From NCBI GenBank assembly GCA_949710005.1, contig OX453274.1:14389497-14453496 (forward strand): a stretch of 64,000 nt of DNA. Direction: 5' to 3'. The notes beneath the pieces were generated by a model that saw only the letters and a program-made list of their open reading frames with translations, searched no databases and was not told the DNA's origin. The stretch comes from Ricordea florida (Eukaryota > Cnidaria > Anthozoa > Corallimorpharia > Ricordeidae). The translations under genes were made by a program, and so were the position numbers. Every line of letters starts with the position of its first letter. The stretch's first letter is position 1. Positions 54,629-63,883 of this stretch are shown here, one piece after another.

Positions 54629-54706
54629 TCACTTTAAACAAAGTCGTTTTTTTTGGTGTATTATGCATGTGTTCAATGGTATTTGAATATCCACGATTTG
54701 ATCCAT
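54629..54706 (-). CDS. Small ORF paralogous to the 54901 cassette (25 aa)
   Basis: MDQIVDIQIPLNTCIIHQKK, TGA at 54629. It resembles the 54901 cassette (both 'M-(E/D)-x2-V-x-IQ-x-P-x-NT-x-I'). The usual T-tract/AG is altered to TTTTTTTTAAAATG, so the acceptor seems lost. Probably a decaying duplicate. Confidence 0.4.
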   Translation of the reverse strand: MDQIVDIQIPLNTCIIHQKKRLCLK

Positions 54707-54727
54707 TTTAAAAAAAAGAAACATCTC

Positions 54728-54762
54728 GAGGAGGAGGGGGGTGGGGGTACCCCCCACCCAAA
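54728..54762. promoter_or_regulatory. G-run/C-run palindrome, copy 1
   Basis: GGGGGGTGGGGGTACCCCCC centred on a KpnI-like GGTACC. A similar palindrome occurs at 58328-58348 in the divergent promoter region. Function is unknown. It can fold as a very stable hairpin and could act in termination or regulation. Confidence 0.4.
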
Positions 54763-54790
54763 AAAAAATAAAATAAATAAAATAAAAAAT

Positions 54791-54901
54791 TTAATGACAA
54801 TAATCCACATACAAACGTAAACGAATTTTTTCTTTTTGGTTGAAATAGACTATTTGAGTGTTGAATGGAACTTGAATGTATGATACCATATGCTCCATGG
54901 T
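54791..54901 (-). CDS. Cassette: 36-aa ORF
   Basis: Phase 0 after TTCTTTTCTTTTCAG|. ACC ATG places a Met at codon 2: MEHMVSYIQVPFNTQIVYFN, then KEKIRLRLYVDYCH and TAA. Paralogous to 54706-54629. The sequence upstream contains long inverted repeats (AAAGAAAAGAAAAGTTATT and complement, 54905-54998). Confidence 0.5.
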   Translation of the reverse strand, partial: TMEHMVSYIQVPFNTQIVYFNQKEKIRLRLYVDYCH

Positions 54902-55032
54902 CTGAAAAGAAAAGAAAAGTTATTTTTTTGAGTGGCCTCCAAACCTACCCTTACAGCCACCCCTAACCTCCAAAGGGAATAACTTTTCTTTTCTTTTATT
55001 GACTTATAACATGTTTATATAATTAAAAAAAA

Positions 55033-55089
55033 ACTAATCTTCTTGTCTTCTTCTTAATGCATCATGCGCATTATATTGATGAAAACCAT
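55033..55089 (-). CDS. Very short ORF after an AG acceptor, doubtful
   Basis: After TGTGTTCAG| two readings are possible: an 11-residue phase-0 ORF (MVFINIMRMMH) or an 18-residue reading in another phase (GFHQYNAHDALRRRQED). The acceptor lacks a T-rich tract. A plus-sense TTTATTGAC at about 54996 gives AATAAA on the minus strand just downstream, a possible polyadenylation signal. Confidence 0.3.
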
Positions 55090-55098
55090 CTGAACACA

Positions 55099-55302
55099 TT
55101 AACAACAAAACGTGTTCAACACTCTGAATAATTCTTTCACAGAGGTATAATCAAGTGTTCGGGTCGCTTCGTTACATTTCAAGGTAGTTTCCAAAAGATG
55201 TTTTAATACATAAAAATTAAAGAAAAAACGATGAGGGCAAGCAATGTGGTTGGGTGATTTGTATCTGAGTGTAGATTTGGTGGCTTTTAATTTAATCAAC
55301 GC
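55099..55302 (-). CDS. Cassette: 67-aa ORF
   Basis: Phase 0 after CTTTTTTTTCATAG|. ALIKLKATKSTLRYKSPNHI, then FFFNFYVLKHLLETTLKCNE and a C-terminus VKELFRVLNTFCC. No ATG in the cassette. Function not recognised. Confidence 0.5.
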   Translation of the reverse strand, partial: ALIKLKATKSTLRYKSPNHIACPHRFFFNFYVLKHLLETTLKCNEATRTLDYTSVKELFRVLNTFCC

Positions 55303-55342
55303 CTATGAAAAAAAAGAAAAAAAAACATGTATTTTTTTACAA

Positions 55343-55507
55343 TCAAACAATGAAAGAATCAGATAAAAGAGTTCTTTCAAACCATGTTAATTTGGGGGGT
55401 TCAAAATAAACGGGTCCTATACACAAGGCTCTACATAGTAGCAACATAATACGAAGTTCAATATCTGAAATCCTCATGCTTCGTGCTTGTTTATATTTCG
55501 CATAAGT
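55343..55507 (-). CDS. Cassette: 54-aa ORF, first after the leader
   Basis: Phase 0 after TTTTTTTCTTTTAG|, only a few bases beyond the stop of the leader ORF. TYAKYKQARSMRISDIELRI, then MLLLCRALCIGPVYFEPPKL, TGA. The first ATG is codon 11. It would join in frame to the leader donor at 55645. Confidence 0.5.
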   Translation of the reverse strand, partial: TYAKYKQARSMRISDIELRIMLLLCRALCIGPVYFEPPKLTWFERTLLSDSFIV

Positions 55508-55521
55508 CTAAAAGAAAAAAA

Positions 55522-55710
55522 TTAAGACAAACGAGTTTGAACATGTCTTGTGGTCAAATAAAAATAATAAAGTGCTATGGTCAAGAAACACAAAGAAAGT
55601 ATGACTAATAACATTATTATGACGGTATTCAAGTCTATTCTTACCAGACGAATCCTTCGTTGAAATTCTGGGTCCTGTAAGAGGGCATCCGTAGCTTCTT
55701 CAGAGGCCAT
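55522..55710 (-). CDS. Leader ORF with internal phase-0 splice donor; unspliced form is a membrane protein
   Basis: The ATG at 55710 opens MASEEATDALLQDPEFQRRI and then CGT CTG|GTAAGA, a consensus donor between codons 22 and 23 (55645/55644). If unspliced it reads on into a strong transmembrane helix (VIIMLLVILSLCFLTIALYY) and stops at 55522, a 62-aa single-pass protein. If spliced, the 22-residue start would fuse in frame to any downstream cassette, since all of those are phase 0. Before the copy C insertion the start overlapped the end of the RING gene. The splice model is inference from sites and phases. Confidence 0.6.
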   Translation of the reverse strand: MASEEATDALLQDPEFQRRIRLVRIDLNTVIIMLLVILSLCFLTIALYYFYLTTRHVQTRLS

Positions 55711-55715
55711 AATAA

Positions 55716-57668
55716 TATATAGATTTAGCCAAGCCTAAAAGCGGGGTTCCTGTTTAGTACTTTCATTTCACTTTAAACTGTAAAAGCGTTCTAAGATATT
55801 GCGAAGGAATTCACAAACGTTTTTAACTATAGTTAAGTGTCGAGGTCGGTTAACTCGCTATGATTTTTGTCTAAACTTTCGTCTGCCATTAGGACGGTCT
55901 TTCTACCTACAAAGTCATGGAGTATATTCTACAAAAAACACAAATTATCAATGTACTGTATTCTATTCCTGATGAAATTAACCATTCTATTTGCGTAAAT
56001 GTATTTGAAAGATTTGTATACGCTACTGGGAAATGCAGGACACCTCGGTAAAATAAATGTTTACTCCAAGCAGGGTGCAAAGAAAATTAATTTTACAGAT
56101 CGCCGCAAGCTGTAACCAACATCTACTAGCCCGAAAAAAAATTTTCACGAGAATGAAAAAATAATTATTAATTATTCTTTTCTTAATTACATTGTAAGTT
56201 TAAAAAATTACTGTCTTCATTTATTCACTACAATCAGCTGTAGTTACTTAACAAAAGAAATAAATAACCGTAAAAGTGTGAACTGTAAGTAGACCTGGTC
56301 CAACGCAACACGTGAATGACTAATATACATTTTACAATTTAGAAGAACATTTTTTACGAAAACAACGGCGTTGAAACCAAAGTTCTCAATCGACACACTA
56401 AATGACAACGTCGACAACGCGAAAAGCTGCCAGTGAAAGCGCTACACTCTGCAATCTGCCGCCAAAAAAAAATTCCTGCGGGAGTATTTCTTAGCCGTCG
56501 ACAGGGGCGATGTTTATATGATTAAAGGACATAAAAATTTTAAATCTTTCATCAGTTTGCTTCTCGTTCAAACGTAGTGCATTCAGAAGATCATTTTTCT
56601 GAAGAAGGTTTGTTTAGAAGTCGGTTTTCCAAGTCAAGTGTCAAGTTTGAGGGAAAGTGGAAAGTGCGAGTGCCGACTCACGCATCAGTGAGCAAATATT
56701 ATGCAGACAAAACTTAAGCAAATTTGTGGTTCATCTTGTTATTAAATGAAATCGTAAAATTATTAAGCACTCAAGAATCTATTACTGAACTTCAGGGTTT
56801 CCTTCAATCCTATAATTTATAATCATGGGCAAAAAACCTTCTCTGCTTTACCCTATGAGCCGAGGTTTCTCTCTTGCATGGCGTTTAGCAGGGTATCTCG
56901 GCATTCTTCGCTACAATTTTGTCTGTTTTCCACAGCACGGAATCTTTCCGCTTCTCGGCGTTCTTCGTTAATATTTTGTCTGTTTTCTCGAGCCCGGACT
57001 CTGCTTGTCGGCGTTCTTCGCTATAATTTCGTCTCCTTTCTCTTTCCCGAGCGCGCCTTCTTTGGCGACCTACTTCGCTCATTCTTCCTCAGTTAATTCT
57101 TGCTCTCTTTCCCGTTGCTCTTCACCTGAACCCTGTGTTCTGCAAATTATATATTCTCTGCTATTGTTTGTTGACATAGCAATAGAAATTGTTTCGTTTA
57201 TCCTTTAGTAAAACTTTAACAGTGTAGAGTAGTAATATTGTGTCTCAAAAAAACAATGAACTGAAAATTTAGTTTTCAGTCGTCAACGCAATTTCCCGCC
57301 AAAAATACGCGGGCTACCAAAACCCGAGACTTGAGCCCAGCTTCTAAATAAATCACGTCCGCTCAATGAGTTGACACGTGAGCCCACAATATGGTCATGT
57401 GATGCTGGTCAGTGGCTATCCCGTTTTGACAGCTGTCAATTGACCATATTGTGAATGTCCAATATAAAAGATGTGGTTTGCCAAGACACGCCTGAGGTAC
57501 CCCTCCCTTCCTTTTGATAGTCTCCCCTACCCTACCCGTACAATCTGTAGACGCGTACGTACGTACGCGCGGTCAGTCACGTGACAACCAAACAAAAAGA
57601 GGTTGACCATATTCCATGAGTATGGGGCTCTGTCCCACGCGCGCGAAGAGCGCGTGGGAGCCCCGCTA
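55716..57668 (+). mobile_element. Harbinger-like non-autonomous element, copy C
   Basis: The left end TATATAGATTTAGCCAAGCC and right end GAGCCCCGCTA are flanked by TAA (55713-55715 and 57669-57671). It shares end blocks, the CGTACGTACGTACGC palindrome and the charged tandem repeat (minus strand, 56885-57082) with copies A and B, but has a different central segment (about 56080-56700). The insertion separated the end of the RING gene from the leader ORF, which were overlapping. Confidence 0.85.
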
Positions 57669-58159
57669 TAATTGTTGGGAAGTTGTTTTCTGCAGTGGGG
57701 GCAATCAAATCGGCGATTAGCCATGCAACTTTCCAAGCAAGGGTTACATAGTGGTTTGCGGCAACAGGGTGTGGGTGGACTCGCTTCTCCCTCGAAACAA
57801 ATACAACATTCTCCTGGAATGGGTTGATCTCTCTGAAAGGCTGGTTGTTGTTGTTGCTGCACATCTGGCTGTTGTTGCTGCCCATCTGGTTGTTGTTGTT
57901 GCTGCACATCTGGCTGTTGTTGTTGCTGCACATCTGGGCTGCTGGGTGGTGTCACAGGATCAGCGGATGTAGATGGTATCACAGTATCAGCAACAGCAGC
58001 AGCAACAGTAGATGGCCCGGTTTCATTGTTCAAATTGAAATTAAACATATGTTTTGACCCAGAAGGCGAAGGCGATACAGGGTCGCTGGAAGAAGAAGAT
58101 GGTGTTGTTGCTGGTCTTTTGGCAGCACCTCTTTGGCTCTGTTGTCTACGCTTGGGCAT
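57527..58159 (-). CDS. RING-finger protein of the Maverick, C-terminus replaced by transposon
   Basis: The ATG at 58159 (MPKRRQQSQRGAAKRPATTP) is chosen over an upstream non-ATG extension. Basic N-terminus, then a Ser/Pro-rich and Gln-rich linker (VQQQQQPD repeats). A C3HC4-type RING follows: CCICFEGEASPPTPC, CRKPLCNPCLESC and CPHCRKQLPN. Native coding ends at about 57671. The last ~48 codons read into copy C. Before the insertion the stop would have overlapped the next ORF's ATG. A RING suggests E3 ubiquitin ligase activity against host proteins (inference). It is the first gene leftward from the divergent promoter. Confidence 0.8.
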   Translation of the reverse strand: MPKRRQQSQRGAAKRPATTPSSSSSDPVSPSPSGSKHMFNFNLNNETGPSTVAAAVADTVIPSTSADPVTPPSSPDVQQQQQPDVQQQQQPDGQQQQPDVQQQQQPAFQRDQPIPGECCICFEGEASPPTPCCRKPLCNPCLESCMANRRFDCPHCRKQLPNNYSGAPTRSSRAWDRAPYSWNMVNLFLFGCHVTDRAYVRTRLQIVRVG

Positions 58160-58234
58160 TCTTGAGACCGACAAATAGAAAAACACTGGAACAAATATCA
58201 CCCTGTACCACCTTCGCCTACAAGGAGATGAGCG

Positions 58235-58511
58235 AAAAGACACCAATTGGAAGCAGCGTCCTTACTTATATACATGTTGGAAAAAACCAGTTTAAAACCG
58301 GTTTAACTGTTTTTTTGAAAAAATACGAGGGGGGTGGGGGGTACCCCCCATCAAAACGGGTTTTTTAACAAGACAAACTGGTTTGACAGGAATAAAACTT
58401 GATGAACCGGAAAAAACCGGTAAAAAACAGGTAAAGGGCGGGGCACCATACAGAGAGTATAATAGAGGAGTAAGTTCTGATATTTTCATCACAAATAGTG
58501 AAGCGAGATCA
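58235..58511. promoter_or_regulatory. Divergent promoter region of the Maverick
   Basis: It separates the two gene blocks. On the minus strand TATATAAG lies at 58265-58272, about 110 bp before the RING ATG. On the plus strand TATAATAG lies at 58458-58465, ~50 bp before the ATG at 58511. Between them are AACCGGTTT/AACTGGTTT repeats and a GGGTACCCCCC palindrome. The AACCGGTT motifs recur at the element's left end (51740-51805). Confidence 0.5.
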
Positions 58512-59086
58512 TGGAACAAGCAGAGGAGACTAAAGAGAATATAGAAACTCAGTTCTGGCGTGTCTATTGCGAGTGCGTTTGGAATAGAGTTGAAATTTTA
58601 TCGAAGGAGGCCTGTTATGGATGTTCTCATAGAACTCCATACGAACAAGATCATCAACTATGTGCATTGAGTGATGAAGACAAGGTTTCAGGATTTATAG
58701 AAAAAGCGTAGCATTGTATCAAACCAGCTGAGGTCATCCGACCTTGGTTACAATCATGCACGATGTTGGGGTACACCCCTCAACAAATCACGTATTTTAA
58801 CAAGGAATGGGTCGATTATCAATTTGTGAGGTCTGATATTCAAAACGTTTTGTTGGGTTTGATGACTGGCAGCGAGATACCTGCAGTGAATAACAATGAT
58901 GAATTAGATTCATGGAACACCATGGAACAAGAGAGTGATGACGAAACGAACCAAGAGAGTGATAAGGAGTTATTACAAGCAGTAGCAACCATCCTTGAAC
59001 AACAACAACACGAAGAGGGGCAAGTTGATATGTTTGATCACATTGTTCAACCCGTTGCTTTTGATGTCACCATGTTCGATGTTTGA
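58511..59086 (+). pseudogene. Conserved Maverick small zinc-motif protein with one stop
   Basis: ATG at 58511. N-terminal ACYGCSHRTPYEQDHQLC gives C-x2-C...H-x3-C (here CYGC, HQLC), probably a metal site. After a single TAG at 58709-58711 the same frame continues (HCIKPAEVIRPWLQSC, ITYFNKEWVDYQFVR) to a Gln/Glu/Asp-rich C-terminus and stops at 59086. The ACYGC-type protein next to PolB is a recurrent Polinton ORF in my memory. Function unknown. The stop could be a G-to-A change or an error. Confidence 0.6.
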
Positions 59087-59095
59087 AGTGAGCAA

Positions 59096-62000
59096 ATGGG
59101 TGGCCGTCGCGGGGGAAGTCAACAACAACAACCCAGTTATAACCTGAAAGAACAGAATCGACGCCACGTTCCCAGATTCAAAACCTCGGGTATTGACTAT
59201 CATTTAACCATTGATATTCCCCGAGCCAAAAACATTCAAGAAGGAGCATCCAATTTGAACAATGTATTGAAAAGAGTGGTTGAAGATGTCACCCGTGGAA
59301 TGAATGAACGAGATCAGATTCGTTTTGTCATGCAAACTCGCGAACTAACTTCACCCATTAGTCTACCATTCATACCTGTAGAAGACCTTACATCTCAAAG
59401 AATTATGTTTGAAGTGGAAGAGTATTACAGTCTCATGAGGATTTGTATGCGAATCAAAGATTTGATGTGAATTTGGTCCACGTGTCTCTTCCCACCGGAA
59501 GTGGAAGAAAGAAAGTGGTGAACATGGCCAAACGTTTGAGAGATAAACGTTGTTTTGTTCGTATCAGGAATAAGGACGAATTGTGTATGGCCAGAGCCAT
59601 AGTGGTGGGCATGGCTAAACTGGAGAACGATCCCAAGTATGACTTCATAAGACATGGTTACCCCATACAAAGAACAAGAGCCTTGGAACTACATCACAAG
59701 GGCGGATCCGCCTTACAACCATGTGGCATCGAAGAGGTAAAAAAAGTTTCAAGCCGTCTTACCCAACTATCAACTGGTGATTGTCAGTGCGGAACATTTT
59801 AACAGTATTATTTACAAAGGTCCCACCCAGGAGAAAGTGATTTATTTATATTTACATCATGGTCATTATGATTTCATCACCTCCATGCCTGGCTTCATGG
59901 GGCGCACTTATTATCCTTTGGAATGTGAAAAGGGTTATAACACAGAAGACGGAAGACATCATCGATGTACCAAGAAGTGTTTGTCTTGTTTTCAAGAAGG
60001 ATGTCGTGGTGATGTATCCTCATGGATCTATTGCGCTTATTGCCGAATATCGTTTCAGGGACCTGGATATTTTGAGAATCATCGTCGAATGGGTCCTCAG
60101 GGTGGAATGTCTGTTTGTAAACAGTATCTCAAGTGTAAAGATTGTGGTAAAGTGCTGGATCGGATTCGACGCAATGTCAATGAACACAAATGTGGAGAAG
60201 TGATGTGTCGTATATGTGACAAGTTTGTCGACAAAAATCATCAGTGTTTCATGCAAGTACCCAAACAAAGCAAGAAAAGAAAGAGAGAGGAGGAGAAACA
60301 AGAGGATATGTATTTGTTTTTTGATTTTGAATGTACCCAGAACAGCGGAAGCCATGTACCCAATCTTGTGGTGGTGCAAGATCAACATGGAAAGGAGTCG
60401 ATTTTTAAAGCATGTACCGAATGGTTGTTTGGCGAGATGCCAGGCTCGACCTGCATAGCCCATAACTTTAAGGGTTATGATTCTTATTTTATTTTGGATT
60501 ATTTGTACAAGAACAATGTGAAACCAACCCTGATCATGAATGGCGCCAAGATTATTGAAATGAGAGTTCCAGAGGTTGATGTGCGTTTCATTGACACTTT
60601 AAATTTTTTTCCTATGGCACTGTCAAAGTCACCCAAAACATTTGGCATCAAAGAACTCAAGAAAGGCTATTTTCCCCATTTCTTCAACACGGAAGAAAAC
60701 CAACATTATGTGGGTCCCATACCAGATGTCGAATATTATGACCCTGATGGAATGAAACCAGACGCTCGTGATGCTTTCCTGACTTGGTACAAAGAACAAC
60801 AGACCAAGCATGTGGTATTTGATACGCAGAAGGAACTGGTGGCCTATTGTCGATCTGATGTGGACATTTTGCGTCGATGTTGCTGCCATTTCATAGACCC
60901 GGTGAAAGGTTTATGCCATATTCACCCGTTTAAAGAAACTATGACCATTGCATCCTTATGCAATTTAATATATCGTACCATGTTTCTCAAAGAGAAAACC
61001 ATTGGTATTATCCCTCATCTAGGATACAGAAAGACAGCCAATCAATTGCATTGCGCCTACCAGTGGCTTGCTTATGTGGCACATGAGAACAATGTATTCA
61101 TTCAGCATGGTAGAAACGAAGGAGAGAAGCGTGTGGGACCCTATTTGTTGGATGGATATTGTGAGGTTACCCATACAGCCTATGAGTTTCATGGTTGCTT
61201 TATTCATGGCTGTATCAATTGTTTTCCCGGTTCCACCATGAATCCCATCAGTCAATGCTCCATGCATGAATTGTATCAACATACCTTGGAAAGAACCACC
61301 TATTTGAAGAAAGAAGAAATTGACGTGGTGGAAATGTGGGAATGTCAATGGCGAGAGCTCCTAAAGAACCAAGAAGTGAAAGCGTTTGTTGATGGATTGA
61401 ATTTTGTTGCTCCCCTAAATCCGCGTGATGCCTTCTATGGGGGACGTACCAATGCCACGAAATTGTTGGTGGAAGGAAAGAAGATCAAATATGTAGACTT
61501 TACAAGTTTATATCCAGATATCAACAAGAATGGTGTGTATCCTGTGGGACATCCCAGAATAGTCACGGACAATTTAAATCCTGCTCATGTTGGACAGTAT
61601 TTTGGGATCATCAAATGTGATGTGCTTGCCCCCCGTGGTTTATATCATCCCGTATTACCCTACAAATGCAACAACAAACTCATGTTTGCATTGTGTCGAA
61701 GCTGTGCTGAATCATTACAACAATCCCCCTGTGAACATACCGATGAAGAAAGAACCTTGACTGGAACATGGGTGAGTCTAGAACTGGATTTGGCACGCGA
61801 GATGGGATATCAAGTGGTGCGATTACATGAAGTGTGGCATTTTGAGCAAAAAAGTCAAACTTTATTTAAAGACTACATCGACATGTTTTTGAAGAAGAAA
61901 CAGGAAGCATCGGGTTGGCCTTCTTGGTGTGAAGGCGATCAAGATAAAGCCAGGTATATTCAAGAATACCATCAACACGAAGGGATTCTTTTGGATAAGG

Positions 62001-62563
62001 AGAATATTCAGTATAATGCTGGAGCCAGAAGTGTGTGGAAACAAATACTAAACAATATGTGGGGGAAATTGGGACAGCGTCCAAACAGACCCAAATTGGA
62101 AGTGGTGGATGATACGAAACGTTTTTTTGAACTGTTCACCAGTGCCAGTGTCGACATAAAAGATGTTCATCTTGTCTCTGAGGACATGGTAGAAGTGTGC
62201 TATACCCAAGAGAATGACTTTGTGGAAGCTTCCGACAGAACCAATTTTGTTTTGGCTGTTTTCACCACAGCTCAAGCCAAAATGAAATTGTACCGGGTCA
62301 TGGAAAAACTGGATGAAAGAGTATGTTATTATGATACAGACAGTCTTGTTTATATATCGGAAGAAGGACAATGGGAACCCTTGTTGACCGATTACCTGGG
62401 GGAACTCACGAACGAGTTGGACAGTGATGATCATATCATCACATTTGTTTCGGCAGGCCCCAAGAATTTCATATTGGAATGGTTGATGGAACAAGATATG
62501 AAACTCCCCAGTTTACCATGGTTGGTGATGATCTACTTGTATCATTACATGAGACAGCCATAA
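59096..62563 (+). pseudogene. Protein-primed-type DNA polymerase B of the Maverick, three frame breaks
   Basis: Starts MGGRRGGSQQQQPSYNLKEQ. Frame changes at about 59450 and at the A7 run near 59745. Then one long frame (59777-62563) holds a Cys/His-rich segment, ExoI (LFFDFECTQ), ExoII (CIAHNFKGYDSYFIL), ExoIII (YCRSDVDILRRC), motif A (YVDFTSLYPDINKNG), KxY-type (NNMWGKLGQRPN) and motif C (CYYDTDSLVYI). All catalytic acids are present. A further shift after AGPKNF (~62475) alters the C-terminus. It is otherwise complete at ~1150 residues and would replicate the element by protein priming. The breaks may be sequencing errors. Confidence 0.88.
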
Positions 62564-62720
62564 AAACAATCCGGAGGATCAACTTTTTCTAGTTTTACAA
62601 TCCCTTGCTTGGGACGTGGATCTCTACCTTCTCTTACATTGAGAAACTTGTTTAAACGCATAAGGTGTCATATTGCCTGCAGTAAAGGCATTGTGGTTGA
62701 AATTTTTGACGATCTAGAAG
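62564..62720. other. Junction between PolB and integrase
   Basis: Readable in several frames but without a recognised pattern. It may hold the true end of PolB and an intergenic spacer. Confidence 0.4.
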
Positions 62721-62723
62721 AGT

Positions 62724-63839
62724 ATGAAGACTCGGCGGCAGAAATGGAAGACGGAAAGACAATCCATACCCATGCTAGAAAGATTGTATTACAAACCAGG
62801 GAAACCTGCTGCCTTTGTTGGCGCCAAGCGATTGGTTGGTGCCGCTCGCGTCAAAGGAATCAAACCATCCATAGCCAGGAAATGGCTCGAATCTCAGGTT
62901 CCGTATACCTTGCACAAACCTGTGCGAAAACAGTTTAAACGCAGCCGGGTAGTGGTCAACGGTATGATGAACAATGGCAAGCGGATCTTGGGGATGTTCA
63001 AGCATTGAAAGAGGAGAATGATGGATTTCGTTATCTCTTGACCGTCATTGATGTTCTCTTCAAATATGCATGGGTGGTACCTTTGAAAAACAAAACGGGG
63101 AAAAGTTTGGTGGAAGCTTTTGATCACATTTTTAAACAAGATGGACGTATCCCTGAACGTTTGCAAACCGATAAAGGAACAGAATTCACGAACCGTCAGT
63201 TTCAAAAGTTTTTGGAATCCAAACACGTGGATCATTTTGTTACCTACAGTGAAACCAAAGCCCAAATCGTGGAACGCTTTAATAGAACCATCAAGAGACC
63301 CATGTGGCGATTTTTCACTCAAGTGAATCATTATCGTTACTTGGATGTGTTGGATGATTTGGTGAAAAGTTACAATGGTTCAAAACATCGTAGTATAGGA
63401 ACTGCACCTAATCTTGTCACCCAGGCCAATGCTCAAGATGTATGGCGTTATTTGTATGGGGATAATTTTGTGAAACGAGTCAAACGGATGCGTTACAAGT
63501 TTAAAGTGGGGGATCAAGTACGTATCTCCAAAGAGAGAGGTATCTTTGAAAAGGGATACACCCCCAATTGGACTGAAGAAGTGTTTACCGTGGCCAGACG
63601 GAATCGTACCACAGTACCCACCTATCGATTAAAGGAATATGACGGGACATGGCTTAAAGGCATGTTCTATGAACCTGAACTGGAACGAGTTCGAATCAAG
63701 GAGGATGATTTTTTTAAAGTGGAACAAAATTCTCGATACTCGAGGGGCGGGGCGTCGAAAAGAATATTTAGTACGATGGAGAGGGTGGCCAAGCAAATAT
63801 GATCAATGGATTCCCGCCCATTACATGAAAGATGTGTAA
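62724..63839 (+). pseudogene. Chromodomain retroviral-type integrase of the Maverick, two frame breaks
   Basis: The first part (ATG probably at 62778, MLERLYYKPGKPAAFVGAKR, then WLESQVPYTLHKPVRKQFKR) has the Polinton N-terminal pattern. A shift lies near 62990. The core in 63005-63802 has the three acids: LLTVIDVLFKYAW (D), LQTDKGTEF (D), AQIVERFNRT (E). SH3-like and linker segments follow (FKVGDQVRISKERGIFEKGY). A second shift near 63730 moves into the chromodomain KEYLVRWRGWPSKYDQWIP, ending TAA at 63839. Chromodomains on integrases usually steer insertion to marked chromatin (family knowledge). Confidence 0.88.
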
Positions 63840-63883
63840 ATAAAAAGAGTTCTTTGAACTGTTTTTGATTCATTGATATCAAC

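Noticed and set aside
52254..55507. Spliced-leader trans-splicing as the main explanation of the acceptor array
   Set aside because: A non-coding spliced leader would need an ATG in each cassette. Several have none, and paralog homology starts at the acceptor in phase 0. It is not excluded if the leader itself carries an ATG.
51672..55710. CRISPR-like array, considered because of regularly spaced small ORFs
   Set aside because: Spacing and units are irregular and coding, and there are no short identical direct repeats. The genome is eukaryotic.
57751..58057. Plus-strand Leu/Val-rich frames (LLLLHIWLLLL) opposite the RING gene
   Set aside because: They are the antisense of the Gln-rich CAG-type repeat in the RING protein linker.
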